This document shows, one piece after another, positions 50,880 to 61,903 of a stretch of 64,000 nt of DNA. The notes under the pieces are model-generated. The model did no database searches and was not told the origin of the DNA. It worked only from the letters and a program-made list of their open reading frames with translations. Position 1 is the first letter of the stretch, and the number at the start of each line of letters is the position of its first letter. A program made the position numbers and the translations under genes. The DNA comes from Meghimatium bilineatum (taxonomy: Eukaryota; Mollusca; Gastropoda; Stylommatophora; Philomycidae), in assembly GCA_034231615.1 (NCBI GenBank), contig CM067322.1:51652456-51716455 (forward strand). Reading direction: 5' to 3'.

Positions 50880-51480
50880 AGTAGATAAAGTAATATAAAA
50901 GGTAAGTAGTCAGTACGAATACATAAAACATATATATGTTATTCTAAACAATGAATGTAGATTAAGAAATCTGAATTAATCAAATTATTTGACTTTTTGA
51001 TCTCTGATAAGATGCTAAAGTCTACACTAAGTGCAACAAAATCATGCAGGTAAGCCGATAAATCATACATTTGTTATTTAAAAAAATTGACAGCATATCC
51101 TATTCAGGATGCAGCCATCAACCAAGTATTTTTTGACTGCAAAAAAGTATTTACATTCAGTAGTTTGTCACTGCTTACTAAATGTTCTGAATGCACAATT
51201 GTCTGCGGCGGGATTTGACTTGGTACCATGACCTCACAGAGCTGCATACTGAATTTTTATAGATATTTCTAAATGTAATATGACAGTACAGTAGAACCCG
51301 TATAGAGATAAAGAGTTAATCAATACAAATTAGTTTGAACATTATAAGTAAAATATATTAACTGGTGGAAATTAGTATAATTAACCACTTTTAATATGTA
51401 AATTTACTAACTCACTTGAATAAGCAATATAATAGTTACAGTATTCCTGTATGTATGTAATCTGATCAGAATAAGTGTAT
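50880..51480. other. Intergenic, no feature
   Basis: AT-rich; no gene or repeat recognised. Confidence 0.5.
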
Positions 51481-51489
51481 TACTTGTTA

Positions 51490-51770
51490 GTTGTAGTAGA
51501 AATTTATGACTCTGAAACATGAATACCGGTTCTAAATAAAATAGTTGCAAAAATAATTGCTTCCTTTGAAGTGTGATGTTACAGAAGGATATTGAGAATG
51601 TCATTGAATGAGATAAATAAAAAAGTGTTAAAAACATTAAATGTGGAAGAGGGTTGGCTTCTAAACATCATTATAACAAGAAAGATGTGGTTTTTTTGGC
51701 CATATAAAGAGGCAATAATAGTGTAAAAAAACTGGTAATGGAAGGCATGATAGGGAATATATTGTCATAC
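51490..51770 (+). mobile_element. LINE fragment
   Basis: YDSET, IASFEV.CYRRILRMSLNEI, then LKTLNVEEGWLLNIIITRKM is the segment after the RT thumb (FE.WCYRRILR.SW......VL..LN). Interrupted. Confidence 0.75.
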
Positions 51771-51931
51771 TACCATTAATAAAAATGCACAAACTACAAA
51801 TACTCACATTATTGTTTTGCCCACTAAGTGTTAATGTAGTTGCTAGTAGTCAGATATCACAAAGCAATCAATTTTATTACTATTTTTAATTCTCTAATTT
51901 TATTAAAATTCTCAACAGTAGAAAGTCTTAA

Positions 51932-52135
51932 TCATATAATCTTTGGTGAACTCTTTCCAGATGTATCTTTGCGATTTGTACTTTTAATGATACGGATACC
52001 GTCATTACTTGAAAGTGGACATTCTTGTCCATTTTCTGCAAGTTTCTTATCCTCTTGTTCCAATCGTTCATAGTACTCAGTAAACTTCCTCTGACTGATT
52101 GGATCCATTTCTTTCCATAGAAATACTCCATGTCT
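51932..52135 (-). CDS. CIMIP6: C2orf73/CIMIP6-like protein, last coding exon
   Basis: Minus-strand exon after the acceptor TATTTTCTCCTCAG. It reads RHGVFLWKEMDPISQRKFTE, YYERLEQEDKKLAENGQECP and ends SGKSSPKII with TGA at 51932-51934. It joins exon 55750-55865 in phase 0 so that PNRGK is followed by RHGVF; vertebrate C2orf73, as I recall it, has a PVRGKRHGAF-type sequence at this point. The tail is charged and probably flexible. In vertebrates the protein is annotated as a ciliary microtubule inner protein. The naming rests on recalled sequence, not on a search. Confidence 0.75.
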   Translation of the reverse strand, partial: RHGVFLWKEMDPISQRKFTEYYERLEQEDKKLAENGQECPLSSNDGIRIIKSTNRKDTSGKSSPKII

Positions 52136-52282
52136 CTGAGGAGAAAATAATATATGTCAAATGTGTTTGAAACATCTGAAAGTGTTAATTGGTTCATATA
52201 TTTGTTATCCTGAGGCTAGAAACTGAAACAAAAAAAATGAAATTATCCAAAACAATCTTTTAAAAAGATCACAAATCTAATT

Positions 52283-52433
52283 TCTTTTTAAATCTATTCT
52301 CAAATTTCCTTTGAAACTCTCGTGTAGTAGGACAATGCTCCTATTAGATTTCAAGAAGGATGAAAGCCTAAGAATGGAGATGTCTTGTGTTACTACTTTA
52401 TTTGCGTCAATGTCAATCACATTTGACTTTATG
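52283..52433 (-). mobile_element. SINE-A, old copy
   Basis: Recognisable by GTAGTAGGACAATGCTCCTA, TTAGATTTCAAGAAGGATG and TTTATTTGCGTCAATG; heavily diverged and without the tail repeats. Confidence 0.75.
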
Positions 52434-52689
52434 GCTGTGGTAACTAATGTATTAATTTGATAAAAATAATTCCACTTAACGGTTGACACCTATGGCCATA
52501 CTTTGCAATCTGTTTATAAGAATTGCTCATACTTCACACTGGTCACCAATCCAAAGAGTAGCCATGATTAAACTTGCTTGAGATTTTGCCACTGTCTGTG
52601 TCACCATTGATTTGGCCACTCTCTTATTTGGGTCATTCTGAAGTTCTTCATGAAAAACTAGTTTAAGACATATAATGTACATATCATCA

Positions 52690-52885
52690 TCATCATGTGA
52701 CATATTCTTTCCAGAATGTGGTCTTTCTTACAGATTCTCTGAACACTCCACGATTCTGGGCGAGTTGACATGTCATGACTATAGAAATATTTAAGGAATC
52801 TGATATATCACTGCACCATCATTGTCTTAGGCACCCTCTTTCTCTGTTACAGTTAACTTTGCCTTCAGCCATTAATATCTCCTTG
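52690..52885 (-). mobile_element. LINE 3' end
   Basis: TGTGACATATTCTTTCCAGA start and GGCGAGTTGACATGTCATG correspond to the 3' ends at 37741 and 57310. Confidence 0.65.
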
Positions 52886-52889
52886 CTGT

Positions 52890-53047
52890 TATTCTTCTTC
52901 AGTGTTCCTTCTCAAACTTCTGCTGGATCTCTCTTGTAGCATGACAATGGTCCTAATAGATTTCCAGCGGGATGTAGTCCAGAGAATGGAAATGCGTTGC
53001 ATCACCGTTTTATTTGTGCACATGGCCCAACACATCCATCTTCGACA
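52890..53047 (-). mobile_element. SINE-A
   Basis: Full-length reverse copy from CTTCTTCAGTGTTCC to CATCCATCTTCGACAG. It splits a LINE fragment (52690-52885 and 53048-53190). Confidence 0.9.
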
Positions 53048-53190
53048 GACCATGCTGTTATGTCTCTTTATATGATCAAAAAAACACAGCTTTCTTGTTA
53101 GGATGTTGTTAAGAAGCCAACCATCATTGATGTTTATTATCTTAACACTTCTTGATTTGTCTTTTTAGCTGTCCATAATGTATATATATA
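53048..53190 (-). mobile_element. LINE fragment
   Basis: Minus strand: WTAKKTNQEVL, then INDGWLLNNILTRKLCFFDH, the block that precedes the part at 52690 in the intact order. Confidence 0.78.
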
Positions 53191-53321
53191 TATATAATGT
53201 ACATATATAATGTGTCTATATTAGAGTCAAAAGTGACATAACTGTATCAGGCTTAGAAAAGTCTGCTGATATTGTGACATCTTCAAAAAGGCCATACACA
53301 TTTGTTGTAGATTACTGGTAC

Positions 53322-53650
53322 AGTAGTCCCTAGCATAGTGGTTAAGCTGTTCGCCTAGTGTTCAAGAGGTCATGGGTTTGAATCCGACTCGTGTCGTCTT
53401 ATATACAAGGTGGATTTTTTCGGAGATCCCTGTGGATTATCACTTGAAGCTACGGAGTTACGTGCTATGAATGGTACTCTCGGCAGGCAGCATGCTGCTT
53501 CGTTGAGAGTGACGGAGTACATATGGGAAACCGAGTACAGTGAAGTCAATCCTCTACATCTTTTGAACCCTTTTAGTCCAGATTTTTTCCATATGGCTTC
53601 ATGATCTTGCTACAAATGTAGGAAGAAACTGTAGGAAGAAACAGAAACAA
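53322..53650 (+). mobile_element. tRNA-headed SINE
   Basis: TAGCATAGTGGTTAAGC (A box) and, about 35 bp on, GGGTTTGAATCC (B box) form a pol III promoter like that of a tRNA. The stems do not pair well enough for a real tRNA. A ~200-bp body follows, ending near TGTAGGAAGAAACTGTAGGA. Only one copy is seen in this window. Confidence 0.65.
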
Positions 53651-54260
53651 TATGAATGGAGCTAAACTAAAAAAAAAAAGAAATCTTCTAGTTCTTCAAG
53701 AAATGTATTAGCTCTGAAATGGTGCAGTAAGCATGAAGTTTGGATGCTGACCACAAGTCACAATTCAGAAATTTTAGAAACTGGTAAAAGAGATAGGAAA
53801 ATTAGAGATAATGCTGAAAAATAAGTGTATGGATTCAGTAGATGGAGCTGATATTATTCTCATTTCTAATGAACATATTAGGAAAACTGTGGAATGGTAG
53901 GCATATAAGAAAATTTGTGTCATGTGCTAGATCTGTCTATTTTGAATGCTTATTACTTGGTATTTTTTGGTCAAAACATCAGTGTTATTGACTTCTTTTT
54001 AACAAGGAATATTCTAGATTAAATATTCCAAAGGAAAATAGTGGAGGAGAAATGAGAAGCGAAGATCAGCCAAAATGGTTGGTGCAGAAGATTTTCCTTC
54101 AACAATTGAGTCAAAAAACATCACAGAAGAAAGGTCTAACAAGAATGTGTATGATGTGCTCACACAACAAAAGACAACGGTCAGCAAGATACATGTACTA
54201 GGTACCAATGTTCCATCTAAGACAAGAAAGCATGTGGGCAAAATTGCTTATGTGTGAGAT
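53630..54260 (+). pseudogene. Decayed piggyBac transposase, C-terminal half
   Basis: Scattered frames give LKWCSKHEVWMLTTSHNSE, CHVLDLSILNAYYLVFFG and, further on, QPKWLVQKI and MCMMCSHNKRQRSARYMY. These recall the piggyBac order KW...R.V..LTT.H, LLDL.I.NAY.L and the CV.CS....R..TRY.C tail. Many breaks are present. It differs clearly from the intact transposase at 30152, so it is another, older lineage. Confidence 0.6.
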
Positions 54261-54439
54261 GATACATTTTCAACACCGCTTTTATGGGCAGAATTAAAAA
54301 AAGACTCCAACTTCAATGTGCCATTTTTCACCTCAAAAGCCCCTCTTCCACAACATGATATGAAGCTTATTTATTTCTGAACACTAATCCAAGTGAACTA
54401 CACAAAACAGTATTATCAGATGTATTTTACAAAAAGAAA

Positions 54440-54950
54440 GCAAATACAATATATTGTCCAAACAAATATTTGAAGATATCTTTCACTTTTTTCTTCTATA
54501 CTCTATTCTAAGAATAAAGTAGGTCAGTGCTTATGATTGACTGTTGGATGCAGAACACATAAATTGAATGTTAAGTGTGCAATAACATAGTTCATTTGAA
54601 CATAATACTGTTGTTAATTAAAAAAATTGTTGCTAAATGAAACATGTCTATCACAATAGTAATGTATGTTTTAAAATAAATTTTCATATAATGTATCTTT
54701 ATCATTCAATGATAAATTACTATAACCGCTGTTAAAGCGGCTTCATCTGGAAAAGCACACACTTAAGGGGGTATGACTTAGATTTACATTTGCTTTCTCT
54801 GACTAATATCTCCTGAGTATGACAAGCTAAAGCAAAAGAAAAATTATTGAAAAATAAATAAATGTCACTGGATGAATTATATCTTGCTTGCCCCATCACT
54901 CTTGAGTGTAGTTTATACTCCATCTTATATCACAACAATAATACTATTGC
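54440..54950. other. Intron sequence, no feature
   Basis: A palindrome CCGCTGTTAAAGCGG lies at 54728; otherwise nothing seen. Confidence 0.5.
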
Positions 54951-54956
54951 CAAAAG

Positions 54957-55515
54957 ATAATATAAATATTGAAATAAATGTGTCAATTCTTTCTCTAATC
55001 AGTAACAATGTCAGTTAATTTACCTTATTGTAATGTTTATTTCCCTTGACTATACGTTTGTATCTGCTCTCACCCCCCCCCCCCCAAGAAAGGAACATAC
55101 CTATTCTAGAACGAGGTATTTTAATGTCAAGAACAAAATATTGAAAAAAACAGTAAAATAATTACCTATATTGTAAGTGTATTGTGTACATTACATTACT
55201 ATTCAGCTATTGTTGAATTTTGAGGTGGCACAGATACATCCAATCGTACCACCAGTACAATGTGGATGGTGGGTGTACAAGCGCCTAGTTCAATGGTAGT
55301 CTGGTTTTTGAGGCAAGCTGACTATCAACTCTGTTACCATGCTGACACAAAATATTAAATAAATGTGTGTCAATTCTTTCTACAGTCTACAACAATGCCG
55401 GTCAAATGACCTCGTTGTAATGAATATTTTCCTAGACTATGCATTTGTATATGATCTGTTATACCCCTATGGACCAGACCCAATCTAGAGCGGGACAGTT
55501 TAGTGATAAGTACTT
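54957..55515 (+). repeat. Diverged tandem duplication (~390-bp spacing)
   Basis: AAATAAATGTGTCAATTCTT and TTTCTC...CAACAATG..GT(C/T)A.TTTACCT (54970-55130) recur at 55360-55510 as AAATGTGTGTCAATTCTTTC with the CTTTGTAATG, GACTATG(C)A/CGTTTGTAT and TCTAGAGCGGGA-like parts in the same order. A C-run (55074-55085) sits in the first copy only. Confidence 0.7.
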
Positions 55516-55749
55516 GAACATCCATTTCCCTTTAGGAAAGTCATATCTATAGCTTTGATGTAGCAGCTAGCAACTTGCAGAAGAATCAAATTTTCATTGC
55601 ACTAATTTTCTTTGATCAATTTATTGGAAGTGTTAAGTCTCAAAAACATACTTAAATATTGATAATGGAAATGCTGATCCAAATAATCTTATAAACATTT
55701 ACGTATCTTATATGGCTAAAATATAATATCTAAAATAGATCAACCATAC

Positions 55750-55865
55750 TTTCCCTCTGTTTGGGTAGTTTGGATCAGTCCGACTGTTGTACAGGTGTTC
55801 ATACGATAGCCCTTCTCTAAGTAATCTTTGAGTCCCATCCCTTTTTCTCAAGAAATTAACTGGAA
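55750..55865 (-). CDS. CIMIP6: C2orf73/CIMIP6-like protein, exon with SYEHLYNSR motif
   Basis: Minus-strand exon of 116 bp between TTTTTAATGTCAG and GTATGG. It enters in phase 1 and reads PVNFLRKRDGTQRLLREGLS then YEHLYNSRTDPNYPNRGK, ending in phase 0. The GISYEHQYDSR.NPN.P.RGK-type motif is what I recall from vertebrate C2orf73. Its phases match the exons on both sides. Confidence 0.78.
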
Positions 55866-56375
55866 CTGACATTAAAAAAAAAGAGTTTTATGAAGAGCAT
55901 ATGAATATTCATTGTATACCATAAGAATATTTTAAGAAATATTTTAAATCATTATTTTACATAGTTCTGATAATTTGCTGGCATAACCTTTGGTACAAAA
56001 CATGAGTGGGCACGCTAACAGTGAAAAGTATGCATTTATAACATATATAAAACAGACACACATTTCTGCTAGCATAAATCCATATGCGCATATATGTTAG
56101 GTGTGTTAGGATAAAAGTGAGATAGAAAATAATGTATGGAACAATTAGAACACTGGGTTGATCAGGATGCACATCTGAGAGTTTTCTCATTCCCGATTTA
56201 ATAGTTACAGCAGAAATTGTATTTCAGTTATTTTGCTTGTTCACCTTTTATGCTGCATATTTTATGAATTGAACTGTCAACAAAATAAATGTCAGTCTTG
56301 ACAAAGGAAGTAGAGAAAAATATGAAGGACTACTAGTTAGAAATTGAAACCACAAGTATTGTGTTTATCCATCAT
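55866..56375. other. Intron sequence, no feature
   Basis: AT-rich, with nothing recognised. Confidence 0.5.
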
Positions 56376-56379
56376 ATGT

Positions 56380-56690
56380 GTGCTCCAGTAGCATGCTGTG
56401 CTGTTTCACAAACACCATCACCATCTTCTAAACAGACACAATCTATCACAGAAAGAGTTGCTTGTTTGATTGCATCACACTCTGCTTTGAAATGTGTAGA
56501 ATGATTTGCTATTAATTTTGTCAAGTTTATCTCTGTTGTGCCATTCTACATTGATGCCTACACCACCATTTCTCACTGCCTCCTCTGCTGAATCATCTGA
56601 ATGTACTCTTGTTCAAGTGAGTTTTGGATGGTCATTTTGGAGCAAGGTTTACAACACATGATTATGTCAGTCAAATATAAAATCTTTTCC
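56380..56690 (-). mobile_element. Jockey-like LINE, RNase H fragment
   Basis: Minus-strand frames EAVRNGGVGINVEWHN and HFKAECDAIKQATLSVIDCV match the NGG.GI............F.AE..AI..A spacing of the RNase H domain in Jockey-type LINEs. Frameshifted. Confidence 0.65.
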
Positions 56691-56716
56691 TCAATATAAA
56701 AAAAAAAGACAAAAAA

Positions 56717-57330
56717 ATGCATATTAGCAGAGATGAACTCACACCCACAATAGTCATTGACAAAGAACAACTAGAAAATGTCAGCAACTTTGAATATCTC
56801 AGGTTAACCATCAACACCACAGGAGATTGCTCTGCAGAAATCAGAAAGAGATTAGCAATGGCCCTACTAAAAACATCAAAGATGAAAAATCTATGGCAAG
56901 GGGCAAACAGAAAAACACAGTTACAACTATTAAGAAGCTACATCTTTCCAGTGGCAACATATGATTGTGAGATATGGGCAATGACATCTGCAATGGAATA
57001 GAAAATATCAGCATTCAAAACGAAATGTTATAGCAAGGTCCTAAATCAACACAGACATCCGCATAGACCAGAAAATAGAAGAAGACGGGCACCACAAAAC
57101 TATCAAAATGCAGGCTAACATATTTTGGACATATAAAGAGACACAATGGTTTAGAAAGATTAATCATGAAGTGCAAAGTTCCAGGAAAGAGAACAAGAAG
57201 CAGACCAAGACTACAATGTACACATGACATAGAAGACCTTCTGAACATGACAATGGAAGAAACTGGAAAGCTTGTACAGAACTGAGAGGCTTATAGAGTG
57301 GCAGTGATTAGTGAGGACAACATTCTGTAA
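56717..57330 (+). mobile_element. LINE 3' end, plus strand member of a tail-to-tail pair
   Basis: MHISRDELTPTIVIDKEQLE, NFEYLRLTINTTGDCSAEI, TYDCEIWAMTSAME, then after breaks KRTRSRPRLQCTHDIEDLL and CGQHSVKDTSH-like end. The thumb and 3' tail of a LINE. Its 3' end meets the reverse copy at 57400. Confidence 0.85.
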
Positions 57331-57399
57331 AGGACACATCACATAGAGAGAGAGATTTGTTTTAGGTATTTAGATCTTGATCAGATTTTGTCTTTACAT

Positions 57400-58318
57400 T
57401 CTGTATAGTCTTCTTGGTAAGGTTTTTTGGCCCCATGGGGGACATGAGCTATATCTATCTATGTGATGTGTCCTTTACAGAGTGTTGTCCACTCTGCTTC
57501 TCTGTAAGCCTCTTGGTTATGTGCAAGCTGTCCAGCCTCTTCCAGTATCATGTTCAGAAGGTCTTCGATATCCTGTGTCCATGGTAGTCTTGGTCTGTCT
57601 CTTGTTCTCTTTCCTGGATTTTATTTTTTTCCTTCATGATTAATCTTTCCAACCATTGTCTTTTTTTTATATGCCTGAAATAGGTTTGATTATGTTTTTG
57701 ATAGTTTTGATGAGCAAGTCTTCCTCTACGTTCAAGTCTTTGCAGACACCTGCATTCATTTGTCTTTCTGTCCAAGATATTCTTAGGACCTTTTTATAAC
57801 ATTTCATTTCAAATGCCAATATTTTCTTTTCCATTGTGGATGCCATTGCCCATGTCTCACATCCATATGTTGCCACTGGAATAATATAGCTTCTTACTAC
57901 AGTAGTTGTAACATTGTTTTTCTGTTTGCTACTTGCCATAGATTTTCCATCTGTGATGTTTTTTGTAGAGTCATTGCTAATCTCTTTCTTATCTCTGCTG
58001 AGCAATCTGTGGTATTGATGGTTGCCAAGATATGCAAATTGCTGAAATTTTGTAGTTGTTCTTTGTCAATGACTATTGTAAGTGTGAGTTCATCTTTGTT
58101 TATATGCACAATTTTTGTCATTTCTGTATTGAAGAAAATATTTTGTGCCTCGCATATTATGTTTAACTGACATACCTAATCTGTTAATCATGTGTTCTAA
58201 ACATGTAGGGCTTCTTGATATTAGGATGGTGTCATCTGAATATTTAATTTCTGAAATCTTGTCATCTGACATTATGACAATCAATACAAGGTAACTGCGT
58301 GAAACATAATCATCTGAC
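57400..58318 (-). mobile_element. LINE 3' end, minus strand member of the pair
   Basis: Same family as 56717: KISEIKYSDDTILISRSPTC, MTKIVHINKDELTLTIVIDK, SYIIPVATYGCETWAMASTM, FEMKCYKKVLRISWTERQMN and a 3' end CTCTGTAAAGGACACATCAC. Reaches further 5' than its partner and retains an SDDT catalytic-box-like motif. Confidence 0.87.
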
Positions 58319-58319
58319 A

Positions 58320-59654
58320 TTAATTTTTTCTGTCAGTAAAAACGATTAATCGTTACAGATAGAAATCCATTGCGGACATATCCACGATTATTCGTTCTTG
58401 CAGATATACCATCTAAATTTGCTCCGTTTTGATTGTAAATGAATTAGTATTAAGCCCTTAACTGCAAAGGTATTCTTAAGGATATGATGAACAGCCACCA
58501 CCATGCTGTGAAGATCCTCTTTTTCTTAGTTTCCCAGGGAAATAATCCATCTGGATGCTTATAATAAATCATCCAGAGAATTGTTTCCCTGAGAAACTAA
58601 AAAGAAGAGGATCTCAGCAAAATGGCGGCAACCACTCATTGCATTCTTAAGGATACCTCCGCAGCTAAGATGTTAACTTATTTAGCTGTTTAAAATTTAG
58701 AAATATGGCTAACAAAATGAATTTGGTTATATTTAATACTTTGTGGTCTTTGTGTGATTTGACGCATGTGACATTTATTTTAAATTAAAATTCGAACAAG
58801 TAGGTTCAGCTTTTACAAAATTAGCAAAATGGCTTCATCTTCCACTAGTAAGAGAGTTCAAAGATTTAGCAAACATTGTGCAATATTATTTTTTTAAAGT
58901 TTTATAGTTGGAGATATTATTTCTAGTGATGTGTCAGAAAACAAGTGTTTTAGATTTTGACTGAAGATTACTGCCATGTTGAAAATAGACTTAAAATTAT
59001 TGGGAATGGAAAAATAACAGTTAAAAAATTCTAAAATGGTTCCCACTGCTATTGTTTCTGAAGAATCAGATATGCCTAGTGACAGCAATGATAATCTTGC
59101 ACTGCATTATATAGAAAATAGAGTTAGGCCTAATGATAATATTTAGTGGAATAAAGTTCAAAAGAATGGTTTTAATTTGTTCATCGCTGTTTAGATCGAC
59201 TAGGTCTGGTTTCATAATATTTTGTTCAGTTATGAAATTTGACACGAAAAATTAAAAATGGTATAAAACACTAGGCAGTTGATAGGTTTACTTCAAATAA
59301 ACAAATTATGATCAGTAAATGGACAGTCCAAGACATCTACTTTAGTAAAACTGGATAGCAACATTTCAATACAAGTAAAATTGAAGGAGAGTATATCACA
59401 ATGTGTGCCAAAAATATTTATGTTCATCTAACATCCTTATTTGTGGTGTAATTTTTGTATTTTATTGTTACAATCCTTATATTTTTATATTATGTGTGGA
59501 TTCCACATTAAATTTGCTTTCTTTTGATACCTTATAGGACTTCCCCAAGCTAATACTTCAGGAAGCTTGTGCCTAAATCATGTTGCAGCCAAAACATTTT
59601 GCCTAAAATTAATTACATACCACCCCGGGAATAATTCCGACCTGAAAGAATTAA
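58320..59654 (+). mobile_element. Non-autonomous piggyBac-type element, copy 2
   Basis: TTAA at 58320-58323 and 59651-59654. The interior follows copy 1 (16026-17117): GTAAAAACGATTAATCGTTA with a subterminal palindrome AACGATTAATCGTT, CATTGCGGACATATCCACGA, ATGGCTTCATCTTCCACTAG, and a CCTGAAAGAA end. It is longer because it carries a hairpin MITE. Sits in an intron of the C2orf73-like gene. Confidence 0.85.
58462..58664. mobile_element. Hairpin MITE nested in piggyBac copy 2
   Basis: CTGCAAAGGTATTCTTAAG at 58462 pairs with CTTAAGGATACCTCCGCAG ending at 58664, and the interior arms (GATCCTCTTTTTCTTAGTTT and AAACTAAAAAGAAGAGGATC) also pair, so the element is one near-complete hairpin. TTAA precedes it and CTAA follows. 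Copy 1 of the host element lacks it. Confidence 0.85.
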
Positions 59655-59667
59655 GGGGTTGAAACTG

Positions 59668-60010
59668 TTCTTCTTCTCGTTCGCAGTTTAACATGTCTAC
59701 ACAGCAAGCAATTAAGCTGTTTATAATGTGGGTCTTCTCCTACATTTGTTTCTCCCTTGAGGTGGAAAGAAACCTATTGCTCCTGATAAAGCATTTTAAT
59801 GAGCAATTATGAGATGGTGTGGGAAGCCCATGCTTTCAATTATGTTTCATAGTTTCTAGCATGTTACTCAGACAAATGCCTTTGAGTAGTCTATGAAACA
59901 GGTGTAGGCTATATGTCTACATTGAACTATTTTCACTTCTCTATTATATTTCTCATATTGAAGATGTGATCCATAGTATCTTTGTTAATGGACTATATGG
60001 GTTATATTTT
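59668..60010 (-). mobile_element. LINE fragment with RT motifs and 3' end
   Basis: The minus strand reads DHIFNMRNIIEK, FNVDI, then HARNYET.LKAWASHTIS and IKML.QEQ, the NMR.IIEK.REFN......F.D..KAFD..HEKLW..L...G.P...I.LI..LY.EQ part of a non-LTR RT. It is joined directly to the 3' end TGTAGACATGTTAAACTGCG plus AACGAGAAGAAGAA, as at 40722, so this copy has an internal deletion. Confidence 0.75.
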
Positions 60011-60325
60011 TTTGCAGGAGAGGATCTGTTAGCTGTAGTTTCCCTCTAAGTATGTAGTCTCATTAACAAAACTGGTTTCATATTCGTTTTTTTGGGAGCA
60101 CATTGTGTACCCTATTGTTTAGAGGGTGGTTTTCCAGAGACTGATATCTGGCAGCAGGGCCATAGATATGTTTTCAGAGAGAAGTGGGTTTTAACTATAA
60201 CAGAAAAAGGTAATTTTCCCATTTTCGAGAGCAAATCCTCTTTTTGATATGAAATTTGATGACCTCTATGTGAAAAATCATTAAGGGAGGGGTTTTACTG
60301 ACTGTTTGGCTATATTCCTAGTACT

Positions 60326-60600
60326 TCTTCTTCTGCGTTCGTTCTTAAACTCCTGTAGATTAGCAGGATGTAGTCCGGAGAACGAAATGCGTTGTGTCAT
60401 GGTTTACAGCATTGCTGCGATATCTGCGCCTTTCAGCCTGACACATCCAACTTCAGCATGACTCTGGGTCACTGACTCTATATGGGATGGGACAGCCATC
60501 TCCATCCCATAACCTCTTTAGTCGCCTTTTACGACATGCGTGGAAGGTAAACAGTGTTGCTATTCTTTGCTCCCCTTTCGGCCCCGGCAACACAAGGGCG
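60326..60600 (-). mobile_element. SINE-B, full length, perfect target duplication
   Basis: ATTCCTAGTACT at 60314-60325 and 60601-60612. The 275-bp copy is the best reference for the family: it begins (reverse strand) CGCCCTTGTGTTGCCGGGGC, has the CATGTCGTAAAAGGCGACT core, the GTTGGATGTGTCAGGCTGAA block and ends AACGCAGAAGAAG. Confidence 0.97.
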
Positions 60601-60612
60601 ATTCCTAGTACT

Positions 60613-60847
60613 AAAAGTCATGCCCTGATCCTTCCTCCCCTGCCTCCAACCATGGGCGTGTCTGACATATTGGGTTAAAATTTTGGCATCTAATCTTTTT
60701 TGTAGGGAATGTAAGCAAATCAAACTCTCCATTGTTATTATTGGGGTAGATCACATGACATCTGTCATCAATTAAATTATTTATATATTCCATATATGTG
60801 TTTGTGAACATGTGTGTGTATGGTATGTATGTATATGTGTATTTAAA
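60613..60847. other. 3' intron and 3' flank of exon, no feature
   Basis: TGTGTATGGTATGTATGTAT microsatellite-like stretch at 60808; otherwise nothing. Confidence 0.5.
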
Positions 60848-60909
60848 TTATGCATCATTCACAAACAGATTATAAATGTTTAATGGCTTCACTATAAATG
60901 AAGTATTAC

Positions 60910-61102
60910 TTGTCCCCAGTGCAGCTTCTCTGTTCATATTAGCTGTGTGTCTACCAGTAGAAACTGACTGTTCACCATGTTTATAATTGTAATCACTTCT
61001 ATAATGTGTGTTTTCTGTGAAAGGAGGAATATGCAGCTTTCCTGGATTGGCCCTAGCTGGCCACCAATAGTTTTCTTCATGCTGAACAGAAGCTGTATGT
61101 AC
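60910..61102 (-). CDS. CIMIP6: C2orf73/CIMIP6-like protein, exon with YWWPARANPG
   Basis: Minus-strand exon of 193 bp between TTAAATGTGTCTACAG and a GTAATA donor. It enters in phase 0 after ...NEPICK and reads VHTASVQHEENYWWPARANP, GKLHIPPFTENTHYRSDYNY and HGEQSVSTGRHTANMNREAA. The WWP...PG......FT..T..RSD(F/Y) pattern fits what I recall of C2orf73, a repeat-motif microtubule inner protein. It ends in phase 1. If not spliced it would run on to a stop at 60848, which may be an alternative end. Confidence 0.78.
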
Positions 61103-61903
61103 CTGTAGACACATTTAAATAGTAGTTTTAGATAATTTCATTCTCTTTTGCTTTAAAACTCAGGATAATAAAATGAAGAAACTAGGCTGGCATGGAATTG
61201 GGAAAGTCTCTTAAATGTGTTTACTGCAGCAAAGTTAGCACATACGTATCTTATCACACTTCCAGTCCAACAGTAGTTGGGAGTTACAGTTAAGCTAATA
61301 TTAGCATTAAAAATATGCACACTACACTAGGCCTATATCCATTTTTAACTCTTTTTGCCAGGAGTTTCATGGTCTTCCTTCTCCCTTGTGAATTCCAGAT
61401 AAATGCTCATCTTGCAATAATTTTTGCTTCAATTCTATATGTATGCCCTATCTATTTCCAGTACTATCTCTCTATCTACTTCTTCCTTCCATCAGTTTCT
61501 CATTGGTGGTACTATTATACCATTATAAACTCTCTATTCTACATAGGCAACCATTTACGGAGATGTATGAATTACAGGCAGACTTTTCTTCTTTGAGTTG
61601 CACAACTCACGGTTTGTTGAAGTTTTTCTGGCATACTTTTTAACAAAATGGTAACTAATCCATGCTAAACTTTCATTAAATTTATTATGACATGGCGGGT
61701 CACGATATTTCACTTTTCTTTGCAATTTTTTTCAGGACCTAGTAATGTATAGATAGTGTTCTGCTTTAGTATATAATAACAGTGTTTTGCTTTAATGTAC
61801 AATACAAAACAAAAAGAAATTGCAACAACTTGTAAAACTATGTTATAAAACCAACTTATAATCTAAATATGTCATATGTTATTTCTTTCTTTCTTTAACT
61901 TAC
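61103..61903. other. Intron of the C2orf73-like gene
   Basis: 801 bp with no repeat or exon recognised. Confidence 0.6.
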
